Assembly: GCF_020386615.1 (NCBI RefSeq)
Contig: NZ_CP077769.1
Location: 5,456,001-5,520,000, forward strand
Source: Chitinophaga pendula
GTDB taxonomy: Bacteria; Bacteroidota; Bacteroidia; Chitinophagales; Chitinophagaceae
Direction: 5' to 3'
Length of the DNA: 64,000 bases
The notes under the pieces are model-generated. The model was not told the origin of the DNA. It made no database searches and was given only the letters and a program-made list of their open reading frames with translations. Position 1 is the stretch's first letter. Every line of letters begins with the position of its first letter. A program made the translations under genes and the position numbers. Shown here in pieces: positions 34,847-42,514 of this stretch.

Positions 34847-35095
34847 CGACCTCTTGTCACACTACCATTAAAAAAAATCCCTGTGGTAATGCGGGCGTAA
34901 CAGCCTATGTTATAACGCATATTTGTTTGTATTTCAACCCATGAATACTGCGATGGTGGGCCGTTGCCGGTCTTCACATCGACCTTGTCTGAAATGCTTC
35001 TTTTCGTTATATTACATGGTATGATCGAAAGCCTGTAATGTCCACTTTGACCCGAAAGACTATGCCAAACAGTCTCTTGTAAACCTGAAAGAGCT

Positions 35096-35722
35096 ATGAT
35101 CCGTGTATTTTTCCTGGATGATCACCCCTTAGTATTGGAAGGGTTGCGTTCCCTGTTAAGTATTGAAAAAGACCTTGAGCTGGTAGGCCAGGCCCGGAAT
35201 GGGGAGTCCTGTCTAGCGTTTTTATCTCAACATTCTACTGATATCATTTTGATGGATACTACGTTGCCTGATATCAGCGGGATAGATCTTTGTGGTGCCA
35301 TTAAGAGTAAGTATCCTGGTATTATGATACTAGGTTTAAGTTTTCTGAAGGACCGTAAGTACGTGTGTGGGATGCTGGACAATGGTGCGAGTGGTTATGT
35401 GTTGAAGAATGCTGATAAGGCGGAGTTGGTGCAAGCGATCCATGATGCTTATGCTGGTAAGACGTATTTATCGCATGAGGCGGCGCAATCGTTGAAGGGG
35501 GAAGGCCGTGGAGGTGACGGGCATCTGCCTAACCTGACGCGGCGGGAGAAGGAGGTATTGTTATTGATATCGGAGGGGAATACGAACCCGGAGATTGCGG
35601 AGAAGTTGTTTATTAGTGCGGCGACGGTGGATAGTCATCGTAAGAATCTGCTGGCGAAGCTGGAGGTTCGCAATACGGCGATGTTGATAAAATGTGCGAT
35701 AGACCGGCAATTGCTGGCCTGA
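35096..35722 (+). CDS. NarL/LuxR-type response regulator
   Basis: This 208-residue regulator has a receiver domain with the acidic pair Asp8-Asp9, phosphoacceptor Asp54 (IILMDTTLPD) and Lys104 region (YVLKNADKAEL), and a C-terminal LuxR-type helix-turn-helix (LTRREKEVLLLISEGNTNPEIAEKL...SHRKNLLAKL, from about residue 145). No histidine kinase is adjacent, so it is an orphan in this window. It lies 249 bases downstream of lanC on the same strand and could control the lanthipeptide locus, although that is only positional. Confidence 0.9.
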   Translation: MIRVFFLDDHPLVLEGLRSLLSIEKDLELVGQARNGESCLAFLSQHSTDIILMDTTLPDISGIDLCGAIKSKYPGIMILGLSFLKDRKYVCGMLDNGASGYVLKNADKAELVQAIHDAYAGKTYLSHEAAQSLKGEGRGGDGHLPNLTRREKEVLLLISEGNTNPEIAEKLFISAATVDSHRKNLLAKLEVRNTAMLIKCAIDRQLLA

Positions 35723-35737
35723 TCTATAGCTGTCATT

Positions 35738-35780
35738 ACATTATCCGTTCATGCCTTTTGTGTGTATGGGCGGGTAATGT
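35738..35780. terminator. Hairpin between convergent genes
   Basis: ACATTATCC (35738-35746) pairs with GGGTAATGT (35772-35780) over 9 bp with one G-T wobble, and the right arm touches the stop codon of the T5orf172 gene. There is no clear T-run; it is a candidate shared terminator. Confidence 0.4.
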
Positions 35781-36505
35781 CAATATAGTTGATTTCTGAG
35801 TATTCGTTTGACCATGTGTACGGTGGTGCGGCTGATTTGTCCTTTGTAGAGGGCGACGATGCTATTTTCGCTCATTCCTGTTTCCAGATCATTTACGATG
35901 TAGACCCATTTGCTCAGGAATTCTGAGTTGGGTGTTCTGTGTTTGAGGAGCCGGCGTACGGTTTCGATGACGGCTTTGCTGACGGTACCTTCGTGGAGAA
36001 CGAATATTTCGTCGGTGTTGAGACCCAGTTGGATATCGTCGGCGATGCGGGAGTAGTCGTGCAGGTATTTTTCGTTGGCCTGCATGATTTGGAGGAGGGG
36101 GTTGCCGGTGAACTGGAGGGGAGGATTTTTCTTTTGTTTTTGGAGGGGTGCGAGTGCGAAGTTGCGGGCGATGTTATCGCAGATGACGAGGTCATCGTTG
36201 CTGAGTTCGAACCATTCTCCTTTTACGCGTTTATGTTGAAAAACGACGTGCAGGCTTTCTTCGAGTTCGTTGATATTTTCGGCGCTGTATTGGCGGATGA
36301 CGCGGAAGATGATGGGCAGGTGGGTATGATAAGAGGCCAGGCGTTTCTGCAAGTCCTGCGTTCTGCCGATCTTGTAGAGGTTTTTTCCTGTTCTCAGGAT
36401 ATATACACATTTACCATTTTGTACCTGTTCCATGTATTGAAATTGGCGGGATGCATATGAGGCCGGGGCATTACCGGGCTTGATACTCATAGGATCAATT
36501 TGCAT
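35780..36505 (-). CDS. T5orf172/MUG113 GIY-YIG-like protein with duplicated C-terminal motif
   Basis: This 241-residue protein has a GIY-YIG-like T5orf172 domain in residues 30-115: VYILRTGKNLYKIGRTQDLQKRL (34-56) and HVVFQHKRVKGEWFEL (86-101). The domain is common in phage-like and accessory genes and is a putative nuclease. After a short linker there are two gap-free copies of a 37-residue motif, at 154-190 and 202-238, identical at about 10 positions (for example LHEGTVSKAV versus LYKGQISRTT). The copies look like small helix-turn-helix units and could bind DNA. A start at ATG 36490 is also possible. The nuclease role is an inference. Confidence 0.85.
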   Translation of the reverse strand: MQIDPMSIKPGNAPASYASRQFQYMEQVQNGKCVYILRTGKNLYKIGRTQDLQKRLASYHTHLPIIFRVIRQYSAENINELEESLHVVFQHKRVKGEWFELSNDDLVICDNIARNFALAPLQKQKKNPPLQFTGNPLLQIMQANEKYLHDYSRIADDIQLGLNTDEIFVLHEGTVSKAVIETVRRLLKHRTPNSEFLSKWVYIVNDLETGMSENSIVALYKGQISRTTVHMVKRILRNQLY

Positions 36506-36617
36506 CCTTCGTTCTCATTGCAAAATAAGGAAAAATCCAGCAATAAGTGATAGTGCGGGGGGGATTAAAGGCAAGTATGGGGGATAGTGGTTTGAAAATA
36601 AGCTTTAGTTTTGCCGG

Positions 36618-37259
36618 ATGAAGCATCCTGGTCTTATTTATATGCTTGGTTGTGGTGTGGTATTGTTGCTGGCATGTGGGCGGCAGCCGAAGCAGTTGCC
36701 GATACTTGGACAGCGTTCGTACGACACGGTGCGTACGGGCGGTACGGTGAGGGTGGATACGTTGTATCCGGAGGTGCCGGCATTTTCGTTTGTGGACCAG
36801 GATAGTCAAGTGGTGAATAATGCGACTTTCCGGGATCGTATTTATGTAACGGATTTTATTTTTCTTTCTTGTCCGACGATTTGTCCGAAGATGACGGCGA
36901 ATATGCTGGAGGTGTACCAGGTATATGACGGGGATACGGCGGTGATGTTATTATCGCATACGATTGATCCGAAGCGGGATACGGTGGGTAGGTTGAAGGC
37001 GTATACGAAGGAGTTGGGGGTAAGCCGGCAGTGGCGTTTTGTGACGGGGAACCAGGATACGATCTTCCGGTTGGCGGAGAAGGGTTATTTTTCTGCGGCG
37101 GGGGCTGACAGTACGGCACCCGGTGGCTATATACACGGGGGAGGGTTGTTGTTGGTGGACCGGCATCGTCATATCCGGGGGGTGTATAACGGGATGGACC
37201 GGCGGGATACGGAAAGATTAATAAAAGATATCCGGAGGTTACGGGAAGAGCAGTTTTGA
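36618..37259 (+). CDS. SCO1/SenC-family copper protein, lipoprotein
   Basis: This 213-residue lipoprotein (lipobox LLLAC, Cys20) has the thioredoxin-like fold of SCO1/SenC. The copper ligands are Cys85 and Cys89 in LSCPTICPKM and His173 in GGYIHGGGLL. SCO proteins deliver copper to cytochrome oxidase or act in thiol redox. Here it is followed 19 bases later by a small Cys-containing protein and, further on, by an unusual respiratory operon at 38739. The domain and ligands are clear; the target is not. Confidence 0.93.
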   Translation: MKHPGLIYMLGCGVVLLLACGRQPKQLPILGQRSYDTVRTGGTVRVDTLYPEVPAFSFVDQDSQVVNNATFRDRIYVTDFIFLSCPTICPKMTANMLEVYQVYDGDTAVMLLSHTIDPKRDTVGRLKAYTKELGVSRQWRFVTGNQDTIFRLAEKGYFSAAGADSTAPGGYIHGGGLLLVDRHRHIRGVYNGMDRRDTERLIKDIRRLREEQF

Positions 37260-37278
37260 ATTAACTTTGTGTTATTGC

Positions 37279-37653
37279 ATGTTGAAACGACTGGCCGCCA
37301 TATTATGCTTACTTATCATACTATTCCAGAGCACTTCTCGTTGCTGGATACTGGCGGCATTTTATATGAACCGGCAATATATTGCTGAGAATATCTGTGT
37401 GAACCGTTTTGATTTGATCCCGGTGTGTCGTGGTATTTGTTTTTTGGACGAGCAGATGACGAAGGAGGCACAGAAGGAGGAGCAGTTACCGGATCTGAAG
37501 CAAAAAGAGATCTCTTTGTTCTGCACTACGCTGGCGGACTGGGAGCCGATGATATTGACGACTACGTCTGAGAATTACCCTCCTGCTCATAATAGCGGCA
37601 GTACCGCTACGGCTTATTTGCCGGATGTATTCCACCCTCCTGTTGGCGCCTGA
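37279..37653 (+). CDS. Small conserved Cys-containing membrane-anchored protein
   Basis: This 124-residue protein is set to start at ATG 37279, since the longer frame begins with TTG. It has an N-terminal hydrophobic helix (about residues 5-28) and then NRQYIAENICVNRFDLIPVCRGICFL. I recall the same NR-x-YIA-x(3)-CVNR and Cys-x-Gly-x-Cys pattern in small Bacteroidota proteins found near SCO1 and copper genes, but it has no named function. It could be a periplasmic copper or redox partner of the SCO protein 19 bases upstream. The C-terminus is low complexity. Confidence 0.65.
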   Translation: MLKRLAAILCLLIILFQSTSRCWILAAFYMNRQYIAENICVNRFDLIPVCRGICFLDEQMTKEAQKEEQLPDLKQKEISLFCTTLADWEPMILTTTSENYPPAHNSGSTATAYLPDVFHPPVGA

Positions 37654-37706
37654 TACTTAAAGATTGCGCTTATTTTTTTCTTGTCATCAGTTAAATCAGG
37701 ACCATT

Positions 37707-38567
37707 ATGCGAACGGTAGCATTATCAGTTTGCGGTATTGGCATGTTTGGTGAAGGTATCAGGCATTTTTGGATGAGCGACCTGAAGGGTTTGCTGGAGG
37801 AATATCCTGCGCTGGAGTACCCACATGCTCAAGATTTTTACACTTTATTACTTATAGAAAAGGCGTCGGGGGAGATGATGATCGATGAGGTCCGGGTCCG
37901 GTTGGATGAGGCGAAAGCGATTATTATCAAGCCGGGCAGTATCAGTTCTATTGACATTAACCGGCAGGCGGCGGGGAAGATCATTTGTTTTACGGATGAT
38001 TTCTTTTCGTTGCGGTATAATAATAATGTGCTGCATCAGTTTTCTTTCTTGAAAAACGGGATGGCGCCTTATGTGCGATATAATGATGCGCAGCAGCGGC
38101 GTGCGGGGTTGGTGAGTGGGTTGATGCACGAGGAGTATCAGCAGAGTAAGAAGGAGGCTTTTAAGGTATTGCGTTCTTACCTGAACATTTTGTTGTTTGA
38201 GATGGAGCGGTTGTATCATCCGGGCGGCTGGAAGCAGGAGGCAGGTATCAAGGCGGAGAAGGTGGTACATTTTGAGAAGCTGGTAGATGAGCATTTTATG
38301 ACGCAGAAGATGCCATCGGCGTATGCGGATATGTTGTGTGTGAGTCCTAACTATCTGAACAAGCTTTGTAAGGAGGTGCGTGGGTTCACTACGGGCGAGA
38401 TCATCCGGAAGCGGGTGGTGATAGAGGCGCAGCGGTTGTTGCATTATACTACGTTGCCGGTGAATGATATTGCTGACAAGCTGGGATTTGAGAGTCCGAG
38501 TTATTTCATTACATTTTTCAAGAAGCTGACGTTGACTACGCCGGAGTTGTTCCGGAAGCAGGATTGA
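37707..38567 (+). CDS. AraC-family transcriptional regulator
   Basis: This 286-residue regulator has an N-terminal sensor part of the AraC-binding/cupin type and a C-terminal AraC helix-turn-helix pair: ADMLCVSPNYLNKLCKEVRG near residues 208-227 and INDIADKLGFESPSYFITFFKKL-like second helix region (VNDIADKLGFES near 252). Its effector is unknown. It lies between the SCO gene pair and the respiratory operon, with a candidate terminator just after it, so local control is possible but not shown. Confidence 0.9.
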   Translation: MRTVALSVCGIGMFGEGIRHFWMSDLKGLLEEYPALEYPHAQDFYTLLLIEKASGEMMIDEVRVRLDEAKAIIIKPGSISSIDINRQAAGKIICFTDDFFSLRYNNNVLHQFSFLKNGMAPYVRYNDAQQRRAGLVSGLMHEEYQQSKKEAFKVLRSYLNILLFEMERLYHPGGWKQEAGIKAEKVVHFEKLVDEHFMTQKMPSAYADMLCVSPNYLNKLCKEVRGFTTGEIIRKRVVIEAQRLLHYTTLPVNDIADKLGFESPSYFITFFKKLTLTTPELFRKQD

Positions 38568-38640
38568 AAAATGACATTATGTTATTGAAAACAGCAAATG
38601 GCGGGGATAAAATTCCTGATCGTTGCGATGTTCGTTGTAT

Positions 38641-38673
38641 AAAGCAGGCATGTTTTTTAAAACATCCTGCTTT
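38641..38673. terminator. Inverted repeat after the AraC gene
   Basis: AAAGCAGG and ATGTTTT pair with AAAACAT and CCTGCTTT around a TT loop, giving a 15-bp stem with one bulged C. A T-rich tail follows. It likely ends the araC transcript before the respiratory operon. Confidence 0.65.
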
Positions 38674-38738
38674 GTCATTTTTATGCAGAACGTACTATGG
38701 GTAAGAACTTTGTGTGCTGACCAACGCATTTTGTTCTT

Positions 38739-40178
38739 ATGGATTTTCCGATGTTTCATCTTGACTGGCTGAATGATCGTTTTTTGATAGCGATGATAGC
38801 CATTATTCATGTGCTGATCAATCATGGATTGGCGGTAGGATTTGTGCCCTTTGTAACGTGGCTGGAGCAGCGTGGGGTGCGTAACAGTCCGGGGGACCAG
38901 GTGACGGATATGGCCTGGGACCATATGGTTTACCGGCTGATGTGGGTGGCCTTTATTATTACGACGACGGCGGGGGCGATGACGGGGGTAGGTATTTGGT
39001 TTTCGGCGGCGCTGATCAGTCCTAATTCTATAGGCAGTCTGATCCGGGTATTTTACTGGGCATGGTTTACGGAGTGGACGGTATTTGTGACGGAGGTGGT
39101 ATTGATCCTGATTTATTTTCTTACGTGGAAGCGCAGTAACCGGTCGTTACATTCCAAGCTGCGGCATATTCGTTTTGGTTGGTACCTGAGTATTTTTTCC
39201 TGGATCACGATGGCGATTATTGTCTCTATCCTGGGGTTTATGATGGACCCCGGGAACTGGAATGCGCATCACAGTTTGGTGAATGGTTTTACGAACCCTA
39301 TTTATTTACCTCAGTTAGTATTCCGTACGCCTACGGCGATGGTGGTAGGCGGTAGTTTTGCTTTTTTCCTTCTTTTATTATTTACGGAACGCGGCAGTGC
39401 GATGCGGCTGCGTGCGATCCGTTATGCGGCCCGCTGGATACTGGTGTGGGCGCCGTTTTCCTTATTGGGTGCGATCTATTATTACCAGGCGATGCCGGAG
39501 GCGATGAAGGCTAATATGAGTACGGCGGTGGGTACGATGGAGTTTGTCCAATACTATGCGTTGTTGCGATATTTCATTATCGGGGCGATCTCGCTGACGG
39601 TGGTATTGTCGGTGTTTACGTTGATGCGTCCGCGGGCGGTGCGGTTGTATATGGCGGTATTACCGATGTTGCTGGCATTTGGGTTCCTCGGTATTTTCGA
39701 GCGGGTGCGGGAGTTCGTGCGTAAGCCCTATGTGATAGGCGGGTACATGTATTCCAACCTGTTGCGGGAGGAGGATTATCCTTTGTACCAGCGGGACGGC
39801 CTATTGCGGCATGCCACCTATGCCAGCGGGGCGACTATCACTCCGCAGCATAAGCTGGCAGCGGGGCAAGATGTGTTTATGCTGGCATGCAGCCGTTGTC
39901 ATACGACGCAGGGGGTGAATTCGATCGTATCGGTATTTGAGCGGTTGTATGGGGAGGGTAAGCCATTTGAGGAAGCCAGTATTGCCGGTTATATTCCGAA
40001 CATGCATTTCGGCCGGCCCTATATGCCACCATTTCCTGGCAACAAGGAGGAGCTGGCGGCGCTGGCGGCCTTTATCAAGCGCTTGCAGGAGACGGGCGCT
40101 ACCTTACCCGGCGCGCAGACTGCCGGTGTGGTGGTGAATCCTGTGCAGGATACTATTACTCTCACTCAACATCCATAA
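38739..40178 (+). CDS. CydA-like membrane oxidase subunit with C-terminal heme c domain
   Basis: This 479-residue protein has about nine membrane helices with the layout of the CydA subunit of cytochrome bd-type oxidases. His24 and His29 lie in the first helix (IIHVLINHGLAVGF), near where the CydA heme ligand sits, and FTEWTVFVTEV (Glu112, Glu119) resembles the paired glutamates of CydA. After the last helix a c-type cytochrome domain carries CSRCH at 384-388. A CydA-like subunit with a fused heme c and no canonical CydB resembles, as I recall, the OR-C group of the bd superfamily. It overlaps nothing and is followed 8 bases later by a second c-type membrane protein. Confidence 0.8.
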   Translation: MDFPMFHLDWLNDRFLIAMIAIIHVLINHGLAVGFVPFVTWLEQRGVRNSPGDQVTDMAWDHMVYRLMWVAFIITTTAGAMTGVGIWFSAALISPNSIGSLIRVFYWAWFTEWTVFVTEVVLILIYFLTWKRSNRSLHSKLRHIRFGWYLSIFSWITMAIIVSILGFMMDPGNWNAHHSLVNGFTNPIYLPQLVFRTPTAMVVGGSFAFFLLLLFTERGSAMRLRAIRYAARWILVWAPFSLLGAIYYYQAMPEAMKANMSTAVGTMEFVQYYALLRYFIIGAISLTVVLSVFTLMRPRAVRLYMAVLPMLLAFGFLGIFERVREFVRKPYVIGGYMYSNLLREEDYPLYQRDGLLRHATYASGATITPQHKLAAGQDVFMLACSRCHTTQGVNSIVSVFERLYGEGKPFEEASIAGYIPNMHFGRPYMPPFPGNKEELAALAAFIKRLQETGATLPGAQTAGVVVNPVQDTITLTQHP

Positions 40179-40186
40179 ACGACTTT

Positions 40187-41554
40187 ATGTTCCGACACTT
40201 TTTATTGCAGGCGACGACCACGCCTATTCCGCATGACATTCCATTGCCATTGCCGTTGCCTGAATGGGTATTGGTTATTATCCTGGTCCTTTCGTTCCTG
40301 GCGCATATTGTATTTGTGAACCTGATGCTGGGCGGTACGATCCTGACGTTGTGGGCGGAGCTCAAGGGGCGGAAGGAACCTGAATATGATGAGCTGGCGC
40401 ATGAGATCGCGAAAACGATCACGGTGAATAAGAGCCTGGCGGTGGTGCTGGGGGTGGCGCCGTTACTTAGTATCAATACGCTGTATACGATCTATTTTTA
40501 TTCGGCGAATGCGTTGACGGGGCTGATGTGGATTGCTATTGTGCCGCTGGTGACGATCGCTTTTCTGCTGACTTATCTGCATAAATATACCTGGCAGCAG
40601 ATGATGGGGCATAAGTCGTTGCATATCTCCATTATAGGGGCGGCGTTGGCGATCTTTTTGTTCATTCCTTTTATTTTTCTGACCAATATCAACCTGATGT
40701 TGTTTCCGGAGAAGTGGGGGGTGGTGAAGGGTTTTCTCAGTGCGCTTACGCTGCCTAATGTATTTCCGCGTTACCTGCATTTTCTGTTGTCTTCGCTGGC
40801 GGTGACCGGTTTATTCCTGTTCTGGTATATGGGGCGCAGCCGGTATCCTTTTGCTGTTCATTTTAAGCATCTTACGCGGTATGATGTGCAGCGGCAATGT
40901 TATACGCTGGCGTTGGGGGCCTCTGCTGCGCAGTTTATTATCGGGCCGGTGGTGTTGCTGACATTGCCTGCCAAGGGGGTGGGTATGAACCTGATCGTTA
41001 TTATTATTTGTGGGGCGGCGGTGTCTATTCCGGCGATGTGGTGGATGTGGAAACGTATCAGTGGGCCGCCGGCGGAGATCCGGAAGGGTTATTTTAAGGT
41101 GGTGGTGTGTTTGGGTGTCACGGTTTTGTTTATGGGATCGGGTCGGCATGTGTACCGGGCTAATGCGCTGGCATTTCACCAGCGGCAGGTGGCGGCGAAG
41201 ACACGTGTTTTCCAGCAGTTATCTGCGGAGGCCCGGGCGGCGGCGGCGAGCAATGATACGGCGGCGACGGCAGGGAGCACTGAGGGCGGACCAGGCAAAC
41301 CTGTTGGCGGGGAAGGGAAAGCCTTATTCCAGCAATATTGCGGCGCCTGTCATCATAAGGAAAATAAGCTGGTAGGTCCGCCGATGACGGAGATGGTGTC
41401 GATCTACCGGGATGATATGCCCGGTCTGAAGCGTTGGATCAAACATCCCGGTAAAAAGCGGGCAGGTTATCCGCAGATGCCGGCCTTTGAAGGTGTACTG
41501 AAGGAAGCGGAGCTGGAGAACGTAGTGGCGTATATTTTATCCATTCAACAATAA
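40187..41554 (+). CDS. Second CydA-like multi-helix membrane protein with C-terminal heme c
   Basis: This 455-residue protein has about nine membrane helices and a C-terminal cytochrome c domain with CGACHH (Cys385 to His389) and a probable axial Met431 (QMPAFEG). His40 in LSFLAHIVFVNLMLGG of the first helix resembles the CydA pattern YHFLFVPLTLG, so it may be a CydA paralogue and pair with the protein upstream in a heterodimer. A low-complexity Ala/Thr linker (around residues 335-365) joins the membrane and heme domains. Electron transfer to oxygen or another small acceptor is inferred from the family. Confidence 0.75.
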   Translation: MFRHFLLQATTTPIPHDIPLPLPLPEWVLVIILVLSFLAHIVFVNLMLGGTILTLWAELKGRKEPEYDELAHEIAKTITVNKSLAVVLGVAPLLSINTLYTIYFYSANALTGLMWIAIVPLVTIAFLLTYLHKYTWQQMMGHKSLHISIIGAALAIFLFIPFIFLTNINLMLFPEKWGVVKGFLSALTLPNVFPRYLHFLLSSLAVTGLFLFWYMGRSRYPFAVHFKHLTRYDVQRQCYTLALGASAAQFIIGPVVLLTLPAKGVGMNLIVIIICGAAVSIPAMWWMWKRISGPPAEIRKGYFKVVVCLGVTVLFMGSGRHVYRANALAFHQRQVAAKTRVFQQLSAEARAAAASNDTAATAGSTEGGPGKPVGGEGKALFQQYCGACHHKENKLVGPPMTEMVSIYRDDMPGLKRWIKHPGKKRAGYPQMPAFEGVLKEAELENVVAYILSIQQ

Positions 41555-41558
41555 ACAT

Positions 41559-41720
41559 ATGAGTTACTTGGTAGTGCCCATGTTATTTTTTGCTGTGACG
41601 GTTATCCGGCAGCTGGTGAATATCAGTCTTTTGCTGTTGCGAATATCGAAGGAGCCGGGGGTATCGGCAAAGCGGCTGGAGGAAGAGCATGATTATCAAT
41701 TCATTAAGGGCTTATACTAG
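41559..41720 (+). CDS. 53-residue single-helix protein, CydX-like accessory candidate
   Basis: This short frame begins 4 bases after the stop of the preceding gene. It encodes one membrane helix (about residues 4-27, beginning YLVVPMLFFAVTVIRQLVNI) and a charged C-terminal tail (LEEEHDYQFIKGLY). Its place as third gene in an oxidase operon and its single helix recall small subunits such as CydX or CcoQ that stabilise oxidase complexes, but there is no sequence identity I can claim. Translational coupling is likely from the spacing. Confidence 0.7.
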   Translation: MSYLVVPMLFFAVTVIRQLVNISLLLLRISKEPGVSAKRLEEEHDYQFIKGLY

Positions 41721-41772
41721 ATAAGCGGCAGCTGAACACCTATTGTTTTGATTATCAAATCATTGCACACTT

Positions 41773-41839
41773 GTTGCATATAGGGTGTATAAGCGTTGTA
41801 TAAGCATTCTATATGCAACTATATGCCCAGCTTATACAA
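41773..41839. repeat. Two interleaved perfect inverted repeats
   Basis: GTTGCATATAG (41773-41783) is the exact reverse complement of CTATATGCAAC (41809-41819). TTGTATAAGC (41796-41805), inside the first loop, is the exact reverse complement of GCTTATACAA (41830-41839), outside it. TGTATAAGC also occurs at 41786-41794 as a direct repeat. The crossed pairing could give a pseudoknot in RNA or overlapping protein-binding sites in DNA. It is in the gap after the respiratory operon and before the DinB gene. Confidence 0.7.
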
Positions 41840-41853
41840 TGACTATACGAATG

Positions 41854-41880
41854 CTATAGGAATGATACAGGAGAGCTATA
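41854..41880. repeat. Copy 2 of a 27-bp dispersed intergenic element
   Basis: This matches 3474-3500 at 23 of 27 positions. It directly follows the interleaved inverted repeats. The shared core may mark a small dispersed repeat of this genome. Confidence 0.35.
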
Positions 41881-41971
41881 GGAAAGGGGGACGGGGGGGG
41901 CTTGTTGCAATGGTTTTTTGTGCTGCGGATCAATTCCGTTATTTTACGGTTTTTTGATCCCCTTTTTAGTT

Positions 41972-42496
41972 ATGATACAAACGATCAGCAGACCACAGGC
42001 AGGCGAATATGCGCCCTATGCATCCACTTATGTAGACCAGATCCCGGTGGACCCGCTCCCGCTGGAGCAGTTCCAGGTTAATTACGATGCGTTGGAGGTT
42101 TTTTTCCGGTCCTTGCCGGAGGAGCAACTGGCTTACCGTTATGCGCCCGGTAAGTGGAATATGAAGGAGTTGCTGGTGCATATGATGGATACGGAGCGGA
42201 TCTTTGCTTACCGGGCCCTTCGTTTTGCGCGAAAGGATGAGCAGCCGTTGGCGGGGTTTGACCAGGATGATTATATGCCTGCGTCGAATGCGAGCGAGCG
42301 TACGCTGGATGAGATCTTCGAGGAGTATTCAGCTATTCGCCGGTCCAGTATTGCATTGTTCCGTCATTTGCAGCCGGAGCAGCTGTTGTATAAGGGAGAG
42401 GCGAGTGGGCATGCGGTGAGTGTGCGTGCGTTGGCGTATATGATACTTGGTCACGAGCAACATCATTTAAGCGTGATAAAGGAGCGGTACCTGTAG
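41972..42496 (+). CDS. DinB-superfamily metal-binding protein
   Basis: This 174-residue protein, set to start at ATG 41972, has the four-helix DinB fold. Candidate metal ligands are His in KELLVHMMDTERIFAYRAL (near residue 66) and the HEQHH cluster near the end (GHEQHHLSVIKERYL). Relatives include DNA-damage-inducible proteins and thiol-dependent transferases such as bacillithiol S-transferases; the reaction here cannot be told. It is cytoplasmic. A terminator overlaps the stop. Confidence 0.88.
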   Translation: MIQTISRPQAGEYAPYASTYVDQIPVDPLPLEQFQVNYDALEVFFRSLPEEQLAYRYAPGKWNMKELLVHMMDTERIFAYRALRFARKDEQPLAGFDQDDYMPASNASERTLDEIFEEYSAIRRSSIALFRHLQPEQLLYKGEASGHAVSVRALAYMILGHEQHHLSVIKERYL

Positions 42497-42514
42497 GGTG
42501 ACCGCTCTTTTTTT
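42482..42514 (+). terminator. Intrinsic terminator at the end of the DinB gene
   Basis: GAGCGGT (42482-42488) pairs with ACCGCTC (42501-42507), followed by seven Ts. The left arm lies inside the DinB coding sequence and the T-run overlaps the end of the convergent reductase gene. Confidence 0.85.
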
